39,236 nucleotides of DNA from the NCBI GenBank assembly GCA_016936215.1, contig JAFGPL010000135.1:1-39236 (forward strand), in the 5' to 3' direction. This document shows, one piece after another, positions 24,765 through 33,417 of this stretch. Below the pieces are notes generated by a model. The model made no database searches, was not told the origin of the DNA, and worked only from the letters and a program-made list of their open reading frames with translations. How positions within the stretch are numbered: position 1 is the stretch's first letter; each line of letters begins with the position of its first letter. The translations under genes were made by a program, and so were the position numbers. This DNA is from Bacteroidales bacterium. Lineage in GTDB: Bacteria; Bacteroidota; Bacteroidia; Bacteroidales; UBA10428.

Positions 24765-26441
24765 ATGAATGAAAAGAAATACACAATAGGGGTTGATTAT
24801 GGTACCGATTCGGTACGCTCGGTAATCGTAGATACCCAAAATGGTGACGAAGTTGCCAGTGCAGTTTTTTATTATCCCCGATGGAAGGAAGGAAAATATT
24901 GTATACCTGCTAAAAACCAGTTCAGGCAGCACCCCAATGATTATACCGAAGGTCTTGAACAAACCATTAGGGAAGCATTGTCAAAATGCCCTGCCGGAGT
25001 GGCTGAGAATGTCGTAGCTATATCTGTTGATACTACCGGGTCAACACCTGTGGCAGTGAACAAAGAGGGGGTCCCCTTATCGCTAACCCCCGAATTTAAA
25101 GACAACCCGAATGCCATGTTTGTGTTGTGGAAAGACCATACAGCCGTGGAAGAGGCTGATGAAATCAACGACCTGGCACGATCATGGGGCGGTGTGGATT
25201 ATACCAAATATGAAGGCGGCGTTTATTCGTCTGAATGGTTCTGGGCAAAAATTCTTCATGTGTTAAGAGAAGACAAGCAGGTGAGGGAAGCTGCCTACTC
25301 ATGGGTTGAACACTGTGACTGGATACCTGCTGTTCTGACCGGGAATACCAATCCGCTTGAGCTGAAGCGTAGCCGCTGTGCCGCAGGCCATAAAGCAATG
25401 TGGCACCCCGATTGGAAAGGACTTCCGGCAGAAGATTTTCTTGTAAAACTCGACCCGCTGCTTAAAGGTTTAAGGGACAGGTTGTTCAAAGATACTTATA
25501 CCAGCGATGTAAGCGCAGGGAAACTTACAGCGGAATGGGCTAAAAAACTGGGGTTGAAATCAACTGTTTCGGTGGGTGTTGGTGCGTTTGATGCACATTT
25601 GGGAGCAGTCGGTGGCGAAATTAAACCTTATTACCTGAGCAAGGTAATGGGTACTTCAACATGCGATATGCTGGTCGCCCCAAAAGAAGATGTTGAAGGA
25701 AAACTTGTGCAGGGAATTTGCGGACAGGTAGATGGCTCTATTGCCCCGGGCATGGTCGGGCTTGAAGCCGGGCAATCGGCATTTGGAGATATTTATGCAT
25801 GGTTTAAAAATGTTTTGATGTGGCCGGCAGAGCAACTCCTGTCGAAAAGTAAAATAGCGGATGAAAAAACAAAAAAGGCATTGATAGATGAGATGTCAGA
25901 CAACCTGATAGCAGAACTTTCGGCTGCAGCCGATAAAGTGCCCATCGAAGAATCGGGCATCGTGGCTATTGACTGGATGAACGGCCGTCGCACACCCGAT
26001 GCCAACCAGGCCTTGAAAGGGGCAATCACAGGATTAACCCTCGGATCGGATGCCCCGCGTATTTTCAGGGCGCTAATCGAGGCCACAGCATTTGGTGCAA
26101 AAGCAATTGTTGACAGGTTTATCAACGAAGGTGTAAGAATAGACGGTGTTATAGCTCTCGGGGGTGTTGCCAAAAAATCGCCTGTAGTTATGCAGATTGT
26201 TGCAGATGTACTGAATATGCCAATACAGGTTGCAAAATCAGAGCAGGCCTGTGCTCTTGGTTCGGCAATGGCTGCAGCAGTGGTAAGTGGCATACACAAA
26301 TCTTTCGAAGATGCACAAAACGCTATGGGCGGCGGATTTGAAAAAGAATACCTGCCTGTTAAAGAAAACGCTTTAAAATACAGGTATTTATACGAAAAGT
26401 ATAAAACCATCGGACAGTTTATTGAAAGTCAGACAAAATAA
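24765..26441 (+). CDS. araB: Ribulokinase
   Basis: A 558-residue FGGY-family kinase that phosphorylates L-ribulose with ATP. The N-terminal phosphate loop (GVDYGTDSVRSVIVD), the sugar-contact region (SVDTTGSTPVAVN, MFVLWKDHTAVEEAD, YSSEWFWAKILHVLRED), and the C-terminal FGGY elements (VMGTSTCDMLVA, DWMNGRRTPDANQALKG, IALGGVAKKSPVVMQIVADVLNMPI) are those of ribulokinases rather than xylulokinases or glycerol kinases. Length is normal. It is the last gene of the araR-araD-araB unit, 25 bp after araD, and is followed by a strong terminator. The expected partner L-arabinose isomerase (araA) is not beside it. Confidence 0.95.
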   Translation: MNEKKYTIGVDYGTDSVRSVIVDTQNGDEVASAVFYYPRWKEGKYCIPAKNQFRQHPNDYTEGLEQTIREALSKCPAGVAENVVAISVDTTGSTPVAVNKEGVPLSLTPEFKDNPNAMFVLWKDHTAVEEADEINDLARSWGGVDYTKYEGGVYSSEWFWAKILHVLREDKQVREAAYSWVEHCDWIPAVLTGNTNPLELKRSRCAAGHKAMWHPDWKGLPAEDFLVKLDPLLKGLRDRLFKDTYTSDVSAGKLTAEWAKKLGLKSTVSVGVGAFDAHLGAVGGEIKPYYLSKVMGTSTCDMLVAPKEDVEGKLVQGICGQVDGSIAPGMVGLEAGQSAFGDIYAWFKNVLMWPAEQLLSKSKIADEKTKKALIDEMSDNLIAELSAAADKVPIEESGIVAIDWMNGRRTPDANQALKGAITGLTLGSDAPRIFRALIEATAFGAKAIVDRFINEGVRIDGVIALGGVAKKSPVVMQIVADVLNMPIQVAKSEQACALGSAMAAAVVSGIHKSFEDAQNAMGGGFEKEYLPVKENALKYRYLYEKYKTIGQFIESQTK

Positions 26442-26458
26442 CGACAGACTATAAAATT

Positions 26459-26487
26459 AAAGCCCGGTGAATCATTCACCGGGCTTT
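26459..26487. terminator. Intrinsic terminator after araB
   Basis: A perfect 13-bp GC-rich stem (left arm 26459-26471, AAAGCCCGGTGAA; right arm 26475-26487) with a 3-base loop. The arms begin and end in A and T runs, so it can work in both directions between araB and the converging outer-membrane protein gene. Confidence 0.88.
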
Positions 26488-26580
26488 CCCAAACTAACCC
26501 ACTAACCATCTAAAAATCCAACCTGTATTTTATCCGTTTTATTCAACCGTTTGCTTTAGAAATGGTCTGAATAATGCCGA

Positions 26581-29067
26581 TTAATAATCGTCACCTGAAT
26601 CAAACTCCATTTCATTGGTATTCTGTCCGTTTCCGTTTACGTTCCGTTCTTTTTGTTTATAGTTATTTATCTTATAAGATACCGAGAAGGTTACTATCTG
26701 TGCCTGCCGTTTCATTCTTGTATACTGCGAAAAGCCTTCACCCTCTGAGGTAAATTCAAATTTTGCTTTGCCCAGGATATCTCTTACCTGCAATGAAAGA
26801 GTGAGTTTTTTATTGAATAAATCCTGTCTCACGCCTACGTTGGTAAAAAAGAACCCTTCACGGTTACCTTGTGTGGTAATGGTTGGCGCCCGGTAAAAAC
26901 CCATCAGTTGGAACTGTGTGCCGGTATTAAGCCTGAACATGGAACTAAACCTGGCATTCCAGCTAAATGTGTTTTCATCAATGTCAATTTCATCAACAGT
27001 GCCTTTTAACCTGTAATTGTAAAGACTAACACTCGAGTTAAGTATCCACCACTTGGCCAGCGGTATGTTTGCCATGCCTTCCACACCTGTGGAATAATCC
27101 CTGTTAATGTTTTTAAATGTGTTGTAAGAAATATTTGTCAGCGTGTCTACTATCGTGTAATGGTCAATAAGGTTTTCGGTGTTTCGGTGGAATAGTTCAA
27201 GCGAGATAAAACCTACGCCCTTTAAAGATTTTTGCATGTTAAACTCATATGAATTGATGTATTCCGGTAATAGTGCCGGATTACCCATTCTCACATTATA
27301 CGGGTCCATGTATGTCTTAAACGGATCAAGCTGTCTTCCCCCTGGCCGGTCAATACGCCGTGAATAACTTGCCAGTAACTGTATTTTGGCCGGAAGTTGC
27401 TTTGAAATATGCAGCGAAGGAAAAAGGTCCCACCTGTTAAACTCATTTCTTTCACCGGTAATATTCTGAACCAGTAACCTGTTGTTATATTCAAGCCTTA
27501 ACCCAACCTGGTAATCGAATATCCTGCCCAGCCCGTTTGAATAGGTCGAATAAACAGAATGGACAATTTCACTAAAATCTTTATCATTAAACATACCTGT
27601 GTTTTCAACATATTCATTTAAAATATTGCTGAAATTGAAGAATTTATAGTCTTCTGAAGAGGTTTCAAAATCGGCCTGGTAACCTGCCTCAAATCTCGAT
27701 TTATCAGAAATCGGCAAGGTATAGTCTACCTTAGCCCTGAATTCTGTTTCCAGTTCATTTTCAAGGGTTTGCTCCCTGTACTGGGGCAGGCCGGTTGTTT
27801 GCCATGTGCTGTTCAAGGTATCCTGCAGGAGGTTATTGACTTCTGAACTGTTCTCGTCCTGGTAATTTAAAGAAGCTGCAAGCTGGTGTCCGTTTTCATT
27901 GAACCGCAGAAGGTAATCTGCTGCCAGTTCGTATGCTTCCCTGGTTCTCCTGAAGTCTGAGGACTGGCCGAAATATAAATCTTCAGCAATAGAAGGTACA
28001 TAATAATGATGCGTGTTTGAAGCAGCATCCCTTCCAAAAGATGCATTGTTGTAACTTCCCATCAGCGTGATAGAACTCTTCGAATCTAAGGCATATTCGA
28101 TGCCTCCTTTAATATTATAACCATCGCGGTGAAATGCCCCTTCTGAACTGGTAACCTGGTAAAAGGTGGTGTCGCCGTTGAATATACCCCTTTCCATGTA
28201 CCCGGTATTGTTAAAAGTCCTGATATTGTAATTGCCTCCAAGAATATAGTTGATCTTGTTCTTTCTCAGGTTGAGGAGTATATCGCCGCCATAGCTGCCG
28301 TTTGTTGAAACCGAAGAATTAACAATACCGTTTACCCCTTGCTGTTTTTGTTTTTTCATGATGATATTGATAATCCCGGCGCTTCCTTCTGCTTCGTACT
28401 TTGCAGACGGGTTGGTTATGAGCTCGATATTCTGGATAGCGCTTGCCGGCAGTTGCTGCAAAGCTTCGTTTCCTTTCAGCACCGATGGCCTGCCATCAAT
28501 CAGCACGGTGAAATTCTCACTTCCGCGAAGCGAAACATTGCCTTCGATATCAACCTGCACAGAAGGGGTATTTTCCAAAACATCAACGGCCGTGCCTCCT
28601 GCTGCAACAATGTTCTGGTCTACCGATATTACTTTTTTATCTATTTTATATTCTATCTGCGGACGTTCGGCAACAATTTCAACAGCTTCCAGTGATGTTG
28701 AGGAAGGTTCGATGGTAATGGTGCCGATATCAACTGTGCTTTTCTCTGGTTTGAGCATTATTTTTGTCAGGCGTGTATTCTTATAACCAATAAAACTGGC
28801 TTCGAGATATAAATTACCATAAGGAAGGCCGCTAATGGTGAAGCTGCCGTCAGGCAGACTGATGGTACCGCCAACAAGTGAAGAGTCAAGCTGGTTGAAA
28901 ACGGCAATGGTTGCATATTCTACCATTTTGTCAGAATTCATATCTTTTACTTTGCCCGTAAGTATGCCATTTTTAGTCCCGGGAAAGTTACCTCCTCCAT
29001 AAGACGATTGAGCATTGAGTGTATAAGTTACCAGTAACATGCTAAAGAAAAGTAGTATTTTTCTCAT
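26581..29067 (-). CDS. TonB-dependent outer-membrane receptor-like beta-barrel protein
   Basis: An 828-residue outer-membrane protein. Order: signal peptide (1-19, ending LNAQ); a carboxypeptidase-regulatory-like beta domain (about 33-115, GILTGKVKDMNSDKMVEYATIAV, GSFTISGLPYGNLYLEASFIGY); a plug domain (about 140-235, GTAVDVLENTPSVQVDIEGNVSLRGSENFTVLIDGRPS, NPSAKYEAEGSAGIINIIMKK); and a large beta-barrel of the outer-membrane-barrel family 3 type. A Gly/Asn/Asp-rich tail follows the final strand (IVTFSVSYKIN). No SusD-like gene accompanies it, so it is not a classical SusC. It is divergent from the LytS/LytTR pair; ligand unknown. Confidence 0.9.
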   Translation of the reverse strand: MRKILLFFSMLLVTYTLNAQSSYGGGNFPGTKNGILTGKVKDMNSDKMVEYATIAVFNQLDSSLVGGTISLPDGSFTISGLPYGNLYLEASFIGYKNTRLTKIMLKPEKSTVDIGTITIEPSSTSLEAVEIVAERPQIEYKIDKKVISVDQNIVAAGGTAVDVLENTPSVQVDIEGNVSLRGSENFTVLIDGRPSVLKGNEALQQLPASAIQNIELITNPSAKYEAEGSAGIINIIMKKQKQQGVNGIVNSSVSTNGSYGGDILLNLRKNKINYILGGNYNIRTFNNTGYMERGIFNGDTTFYQVTSSEGAFHRDGYNIKGGIEYALDSKSSITLMGSYNNASFGRDAASNTHHYYVPSIAEDLYFGQSSDFRRTREAYELAADYLLRFNENGHQLAASLNYQDENSSEVNNLLQDTLNSTWQTTGLPQYREQTLENELETEFRAKVDYTLPISDKSRFEAGYQADFETSSEDYKFFNFSNILNEYVENTGMFNDKDFSEIVHSVYSTYSNGLGRIFDYQVGLRLEYNNRLLVQNITGERNEFNRWDLFPSLHISKQLPAKIQLLASYSRRIDRPGGRQLDPFKTYMDPYNVRMGNPALLPEYINSYEFNMQKSLKGVGFISLELFHRNTENLIDHYTIVDTLTNISYNTFKNINRDYSTGVEGMANIPLAKWWILNSSVSLYNYRLKGTVDEIDIDENTFSWNARFSSMFRLNTGTQFQLMGFYRAPTITTQGNREGFFFTNVGVRQDLFNKKLTLSLQVRDILGKAKFEFTSEGEGFSQYTRMKRQAQIVTFSVSYKINNYKQKERNVNGNGQNTNEMEFDSGDDY

Positions 29068-29304
29068 AATATAAAACTTTAATATAAATTAGTAACAAAG
29101 TTGGCATGATAGTGTTTGGTTTAAAAAAGAAATCTGTAAAACACTGCAAAGAATAGCTGAAATCAAATCGTTAGTCGTTAAGTGTATTTGAATATCAAAA
29201 AGGTTAACTTGCAGATTGATAAAGTGATTTTACCGATTTCCGTGTTTTTTCTTTTCATACCTCCCCAACTTTTAATAATTTGGCACTTTGAATTATCAAC
29301 TGAA

Positions 29305-30327
29305 ATGAAAAAAAGTCAGTCAATATTGATGCACATAGGTTTATGGGTGCTTATTTCGGTGCCTACACTGGTGTTTTTCCTGTTTTTCGACCAGCATATT
29401 TCAGCACATAGGCTCTGGTTTACAGGAATATCATTTATGCTGACCCTTCTGAATTTCTATTTCTTTTACTCTTTTCTTATTCCGCAATTTTACTTCAGGG
29501 AAAAAAAGGTAGCGCTGCTCCTGATTATTACATTTGTATTTATACTTGTATACCCATTCCTGCAGCACCTGTTCTACTCGTATTTAATGGAATTGTTTGA
29601 ATGGAATTTTAAAAAAGTGCGCCACCCGCGTTGGTTTTTCCCTGAGAGTTATACTGTTACCATGCTATACACGGGGCTTGCATATCTTGCAAGGTTTACT
29701 ACAAGATGGATCGTTGACCAGCAAATAAAAGCCGAACTCATCAATCAAAACCAGGCAAGCGAGTTGGCGCTGCTCAGGTCGCAGGTAAACCCTCACTTCC
29801 TGTTTAATACACTTAACAATATTTATTCACTGGTCTACACCAAATCCGATCTGGCACCCGGTGCCATGACGAGGCTTTCTGATATTCTCCGGTATATGCT
29901 CTATGAAGCCAATACCGATAAGGTAGTCTTAACGAAAGAGGCAGAATATCTAAATAGTTATATAGAATTGTTTCAGTTAAGATTATCAGATAAAGAATTT
30001 GTTAAATTTGAAGTTACGGGGGATACAGACAACAAGCTGATTGCCCCTATGCTGCTTATTCCTTTTGTTGAAAACGCATTCAAACACTGCCATAAAAAAT
30101 CTCCGTCACCGGGCATTATGATTTACCTGAATTTGAAGAATAACATACTCACTTTTAAAGTGATCAATGCTTTTAAAAAAGAGACCGAACCTGTTGAAAA
30201 ACAGGAAGGCGGAGTAGGGATGAAAAATGTCAGGCGCCGGCTTGAATTGCTTTACCCGGGTAAGCACACCCTCACGGTTAATGAAGATGCAGGGTATTAT
30301 TCTGTTGAACTAATTATTGAATTATGA
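29305..30327 (+). CDS. LytS-type sensor histidine kinase
   Basis: A 340-residue membrane kinase of the His_kinase family common in Bacteroidota. Four hydrophobic segments occupy about residues 8-150, followed by the phospho-acceptor motif LRSQVNPHFLFNTLNNIYSLV with His164, and an ATPase domain with PFVENAFKHC (N-box) and GVGMKNVRRRLELLYPG (G-box). The frame is open upstream to a GTG at 29182, but that adds an untypical extension; ATG 29305 (MKKSQSILMHIGLWVLI) is how such proteins normally start. It overlaps the response-regulator gene by 4 bp (ATGA), so the two are translationally coupled. The signal it detects is unknown. Confidence 0.9.
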   Translation: MKKSQSILMHIGLWVLISVPTLVFFLFFDQHISAHRLWFTGISFMLTLLNFYFFYSFLIPQFYFREKKVALLLIITFVFILVYPFLQHLFYSYLMELFEWNFKKVRHPRWFFPESYTVTMLYTGLAYLARFTTRWIVDQQIKAELINQNQASELALLRSQVNPHFLFNTLNNIYSLVYTKSDLAPGAMTRLSDILRYMLYEANTDKVVLTKEAEYLNSYIELFQLRLSDKEFVKFEVTGDTDNKLIAPMLLIPFVENAFKHCHKKSPSPGIMIYLNLKNNILTFKVINAFKKETEPVEKQEGGVGMKNVRRRLELLYPGKHTLTVNEDAGYYSVELIIEL

Positions 30328-31064
30328 CAGCACTGAATTGCATTGCCATAGACGATGAGCCGCTTGCCCTCGATATTATTAGGGAATATGCCGCAAAAAT
30401 ACCTTTTCTTAATCTCACAAAAACTTTTGATAATGCCATTGAAGTAATTGAATACCTGAGAAACAACAATGTTGACATCATGTTTCTGGATATACAGATG
30501 GAAGAGCTTACAGGAATTCAATTGCTTAAAGTTCTAACCAACAAACCCAAGGTTATCCTTACAACAGCCTACGATACATTCGCTATCAAAGGTTATGAAC
30601 TTGATGTTACTGATTACCTCTTAAAACCATTCTCTTTCGAACGGTTCACAAAAGCCGTGAACAAAGCATTTGAACAAATTACCTTAAAAAAAGGAAACCT
30701 GCTGCCAGGCAACGATTCCCAGCCTGTTCCGGAAGTGCAGGGAGAGGATTATTTTTTTGTGAAAACAGAGTTCAGGTTACAAAAGGTTGATTTTAAAGAT
30801 ATTCTTTATATCGAAGGACAGGGTGATTACCAGTCTATTGTGACAGTAAAAGGCAAAATCATGACACTTCAGAACCTTGCAAAACTCGAGGGTATTTTAC
30901 CGGCAGGCAATTTTATCAGGGTGCACAAATCGTATATCGTATCGCTTGCACGAATCGAAAAAATTGAAAGAAACCGCATACGTATTGGTGAAAAATCAAT
31001 ACCCATTAGTGATACCTACAAAGAGAAGTTTTTCGATACGCTTACAAAGAGAAGGCTGATTTAA
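30324..31064 (+). CDS. LytTR-family response regulator
   Basis: A 246-residue response regulator, partner of the preceding kinase. The receiver domain (1-120) has the acidic pair Asp10/Asp11 and phospho-acceptor Asp56 (MFLDIQMEELTG); the switch lysine lies in YLLKPFSF. The LytTR DNA-binding domain covers about 145-243 (YFFVKTEFRLQKVDFKDILYIEGQGDYQSI, FIRVHKSYIVSLARIEKIERNRI). Such regulators bind short direct repeats near promoters. The divergent outer-membrane gene is an obvious but unproven target, and self-regulation is also possible. The gene overlaps the kinase stop codon by 4 bp. Confidence 0.93.
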   Translation: MTALNCIAIDDEPLALDIIREYAAKIPFLNLTKTFDNAIEVIEYLRNNNVDIMFLDIQMEELTGIQLLKVLTNKPKVILTTAYDTFAIKGYELDVTDYLLKPFSFERFTKAVNKAFEQITLKKGNLLPGNDSQPVPEVQGEDYFFVKTEFRLQKVDFKDILYIEGQGDYQSIVTVKGKIMTLQNLAKLEGILPAGNFIRVHKSYIVSLARIEKIERNRIRIGEKSIPISDTYKEKFFDTLTKRRLI

Positions 31065-31120
31065 CCTTTTATTCATAAAATTCTTGAACAGTAAGTTCAT
31101 GCAAAGCATAACTAATTGTT

Positions 31121-31912
31121 TCAGAGACAAGCCTGCCATCCACCGTCTACATATATGGTATGCCCATTTATATATTTTGAAGCTTCAGAGGCCAGGAAAA
31201 TAGCGGCGCCTGCCAGGTCTTCCGGCTGACCCCACCGCTGAAGCGGCACTTCGCTTTTCACCCAGGCATCAAATGACGGGTCATCGGATAAAGGTTTTGT
31301 AAGATCGGTAAGGATATATCCGGGCCCGATGGCATTGGTAAGGATATTGTATTTTCCCCACTCGGTGGCCATTGATTTGGTAAGCATTTTTAACCCGCCC
31401 TTGGCTGCACAATAATTGGCAATGGTAGGCCTGGCCGCTTCGGCGTTCAGTGAGGTTATATTAATGATACGGCCGGCCCGTCTGGTAATCATGTATTTTG
31501 CCACTGCTTTAGATACAATGAAAACTGAAGTAAGGTCTGCCTCAACAACCTTGTTCCATTCTTCCATTGTCATGTCTTCAAGCGGCGCCCTGCGGTGTAT
31601 GCCTGCATTGTTGACAAGTACATCCACCGGTCCAACCGAATTTTCAATTTTTTCGATATTTTTCTCAACTTCTGCAGGATTGGTAACATCAAATGCAATG
31701 CCATGCACGCGTAATCCCTCTGAAAGAAGTTGTTTTACCGCTTTTTTCACAGATTCACCTGAGGTGCCGTTAATCAGCACCACCGATCCTGCAGCGGCAA
31801 AGCCCCTGGCAATACTGTAGCCTATGCCCCTGCTCGATCCTGTTACAAGAACAGTTTTATCCTTTACACTAAATAGGTCCTTCACTTTTTTATGATTTTG
31901 AAAACCACACAA
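31121..31912 (-). CDS. SDR-family dehydrogenase, gluconate 5-dehydrogenase-like
   Basis: A 263-residue classical short-chain dehydrogenase/reductase. Cofactor motif TGSSRGIG (24-31) and NNAG (101-104); catalytic Ser154, Tyr167 and Lys171 (NITSLNAEAARPTIANYCAAKGG). The N-terminal VKDLFSVKDKTVLVTG and the segment RPTIANYCAAKGGLKMLTKSMATEWGKYNI resemble gluconate 5-dehydrogenases, which interconvert gluconate and 5-ketogluconate, but sugar-alcohol and 2-deoxy-gluconate enzymes are close relatives, so the substrate is tentative. It is a single gene converging on the LytTR regulator. The cytoplasmic enzyme is complete. Confidence 0.85.
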   Translation of the reverse strand: MCGFQNHKKVKDLFSVKDKTVLVTGSSRGIGYSIARGFAAAGSVVLINGTSGESVKKAVKQLLSEGLRVHGIAFDVTNPAEVEKNIEKIENSVGPVDVLVNNAGIHRRAPLEDMTMEEWNKVVEADLTSVFIVSKAVAKYMITRRAGRIINITSLNAEAARPTIANYCAAKGGLKMLTKSMATEWGKYNILTNAIGPGYILTDLTKPLSDDPSFDAWVKSEVPLQRWGQPEDLAGAAIFLASEASKYINGHTIYVDGGWQACL

Positions 31913-32035
31913 AGATATGGTTTTTTGCCCGCGTGTGTTACTATAACATTAATTGAATAACAAAGCACTGAAATCCAATATATTTGTTTAAATTTGATAT
32001 GTTAACTGACACGCTGGCATTAAAAATACAATGGT

Positions 32036-32899
32036 ATGGGCAGTCATAAAAAAGATAAGGAGAAAAAGAAGCATCAAGGTAAACCGGGAACCGAAACCAA
32101 TACTCAGGTGAAGGACAAAAAGGAAAAGCTTGACAACAATTTTTATGAAAAGGAACTAGAAAAACTTCAGATAGAACTGGTAAAACTGCAGGAGTGGATC
32201 AAAGCCAAAAACCTGAAAGTGGTGGTTATTTTCGAAGGAAGGGATGCAGCAGGCAAGGGTGGGGTAATCAAACGTATCACCCAGCGGTTGAATCCAAGGA
32301 TATGCCGCGTAGTTGCGCTGGGTACACCTACCGAAAAGGAGAAGACACAATGGTATTTTCAGCGTTATGCAGCCCACCTGCCTGCTGCCGGTGAAATGGT
32401 CCTTTTCGACCGTAGCTGGTACAACAGGGCCGGTGTGGAACATGTTATGGGATTCTGTACCCAGGAAGAGTACCAGGAATTTCTGAGGACCTGCCCTGAA
32501 TTCGAGAGAATGCTGTTAAGATCGGGCATTACGCTCATAAAATATTGGTTTTCTGTTTCTGACGAGGTGCAGGAAAAACGTTTCAAAGACCGGCTGGAAG
32601 ACCCTGCCAAACGTTGGAAACTCAGTCCTATGGACCTGGCTTCACGTGAAAAATGGGTTGAATACTCAGAAGCCAAAGACGAAATGTTCAAATATACCGA
32701 CCTGAAACAGTCTCCCTGGTATGTGGTAGAGGCCGATGATAAAAAACGTGCACGCCTTAACTGCATTCATCATCTGTTAAGCCTTATACCTTATAAAGAT
32801 TTAACTCCCGAGCCTATTAAGCTGCCGCCGCGCCAGGAAAGAAAAGGTTATGTCAGGCCTCCTATCTCCGATCAGACCTTCGTTCCTGAAATATATTAG
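32036..32899 (+). CDS. ppk2: Polyphosphate kinase 2
   Basis: A 287-residue PPK2 enzyme, which transfers phosphate between polyphosphate and nucleotides. Walker A EGRDAAGKGG (67-76), the lid-type Arg-rich segments (RITQRLNPRICRVVALGTPTEKEKTQWYFQRY), and Walker B LFDRSWYNRAGVE (123-135) are intact, as are WKLSPMDLASREKW and the C-terminal PP.(R)QERKGYVRPP. The first 30 or so residues are a lysine-rich, low-complexity extension. One PPK2 domain and the family's usual length fit a class I or III enzyme; class cannot be fixed by eye. A single gene with no operon partner. Confidence 0.93.
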   Translation: MGSHKKDKEKKKHQGKPGTETNTQVKDKKEKLDNNFYEKELEKLQIELVKLQEWIKAKNLKVVVIFEGRDAAGKGGVIKRITQRLNPRICRVVALGTPTEKEKTQWYFQRYAAHLPAAGEMVLFDRSWYNRAGVEHVMGFCTQEEYQEFLRTCPEFERMLLRSGITLIKYWFSVSDEVQEKRFKDRLEDPAKRWKLSPMDLASREKWVEYSEAKDEMFKYTDLKQSPWYVVEADDKKRARLNCIHHLLSLIPYKDLTPEPIKLPPRQERKGYVRPPISDQTFVPEIY

Positions 32900-33007
32900 C
32901 CTGTGGCTGTTTTATTTGAAGTTAAGGATTAATACTGAACTGGTTACATTTAATTTGCCCCGTCAAAACAGTTTTAAGGACTAACAATATATTTTTCCTA
33001 TTTACTA

Positions 33008-33038
33008 TTGACTTCCGAAAAAAAATAGAATAACTTTA
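33008..33038 (+). promoter_or_regulatory. Possible promoter of the 96-residue protein gene
   Basis: TTGACT at 33008-33013 is followed after 17 bp by TAACTTTA at 33031-33038, one base from TAnnTTTG. Seventy bases separate it from the start codon at 33109. Plausible for a Bacteroidota or general sigma-70 promoter; no other evidence. Confidence 0.4.
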
Positions 33039-33095
33039 TATAAGTAATTGTATTTATTATTGCTGATTTTCATTTATTTATATAAACCATTCAAA

Positions 33096-33102
33096 AGGAG
33101 GG
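33096..33102 (+). promoter_or_regulatory. Strong Shine-Dalgarno sequence
   Basis: AGGAGGG with a 6- to 7-base spacer to ATG 33109, within AAAAGGAGGGACC. Most genes in the window have no recognisable Shine-Dalgarno, as is usual in Bacteroidota, so this site both fixes the start and implies high translation. Confidence 0.8.
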
Positions 33103-33108
33103 ACCATT

Positions 33109-33399
33109 ATGAAAGCAGGAATAATTTTTGCAGGTTCAGGCCCGGTGCTTATGATGACTTCCCACAAATCGTTTTCCGATCAGAAAATGATAGACAAGCT
33201 TGAAAAGAAAGGAATCAGGAAATTTATCTGCTATGAGGTACCTGTTGACCTTGTTAAGAAAAAATACGGCAACCATTTTGACCTGGTAATGCAAGACCTA
33301 AGACAGGAAGATGACCTGCGGGTGATAGACTTCGACGGCAGCCATGTTTTTTATGGCTTCAGCTTTAAGGATATGGAAAAACCTTTTTACCACGAATAA
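33109..33399 (+). CDS. Small conserved-looking protein of unknown function
   Basis: A 96-residue, soluble, charged protein (MKAGIIFAGSGPVLMMTSHKSF...YGFSFKDMEKPFYHE). It opens with a short hydrophobic beta strand and a glycine-rich turn (FAGSGPV), followed by helical and strand-like stretches (DQKMIDKLEKKGIRKFICYEV, LVMQDLRQEDDLRVIDFDG), so a small alpha/beta fold is likely. No signal peptide, metal motif or DNA-binding motif was recognised. The gene has its own likely promoter and an exceptionally good ribosome binding site, and ends 18 bp from the converging korB gene. I cannot name it. The strong leader argues that it is a real, well-expressed gene. Confidence 0.75.
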   Translation: MKAGIIFAGSGPVLMMTSHKSFSDQKMIDKLEKKGIRKFICYEVPVDLVKKKYGNHFDLVMQDLRQEDDLRVIDFDGSHVFYGFSFKDMEKPFYHE

Positions 33400-33417
33400 A
33401 CTTATTCCGGGTCTGGT

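Noticed and set aside
29180-29186. AAGTGTA as a third AraR operator
   Set aside because: Only one half matches; the other arm (expected TACnCTT) is absent.
29182-29304. Upstream GTG start for the LytS-type kinase adding 41 residues
   Set aside because: The extension overlaps the divergent promoter region and adds an untypical segment; ATG 29305 gives the usual N-terminus.
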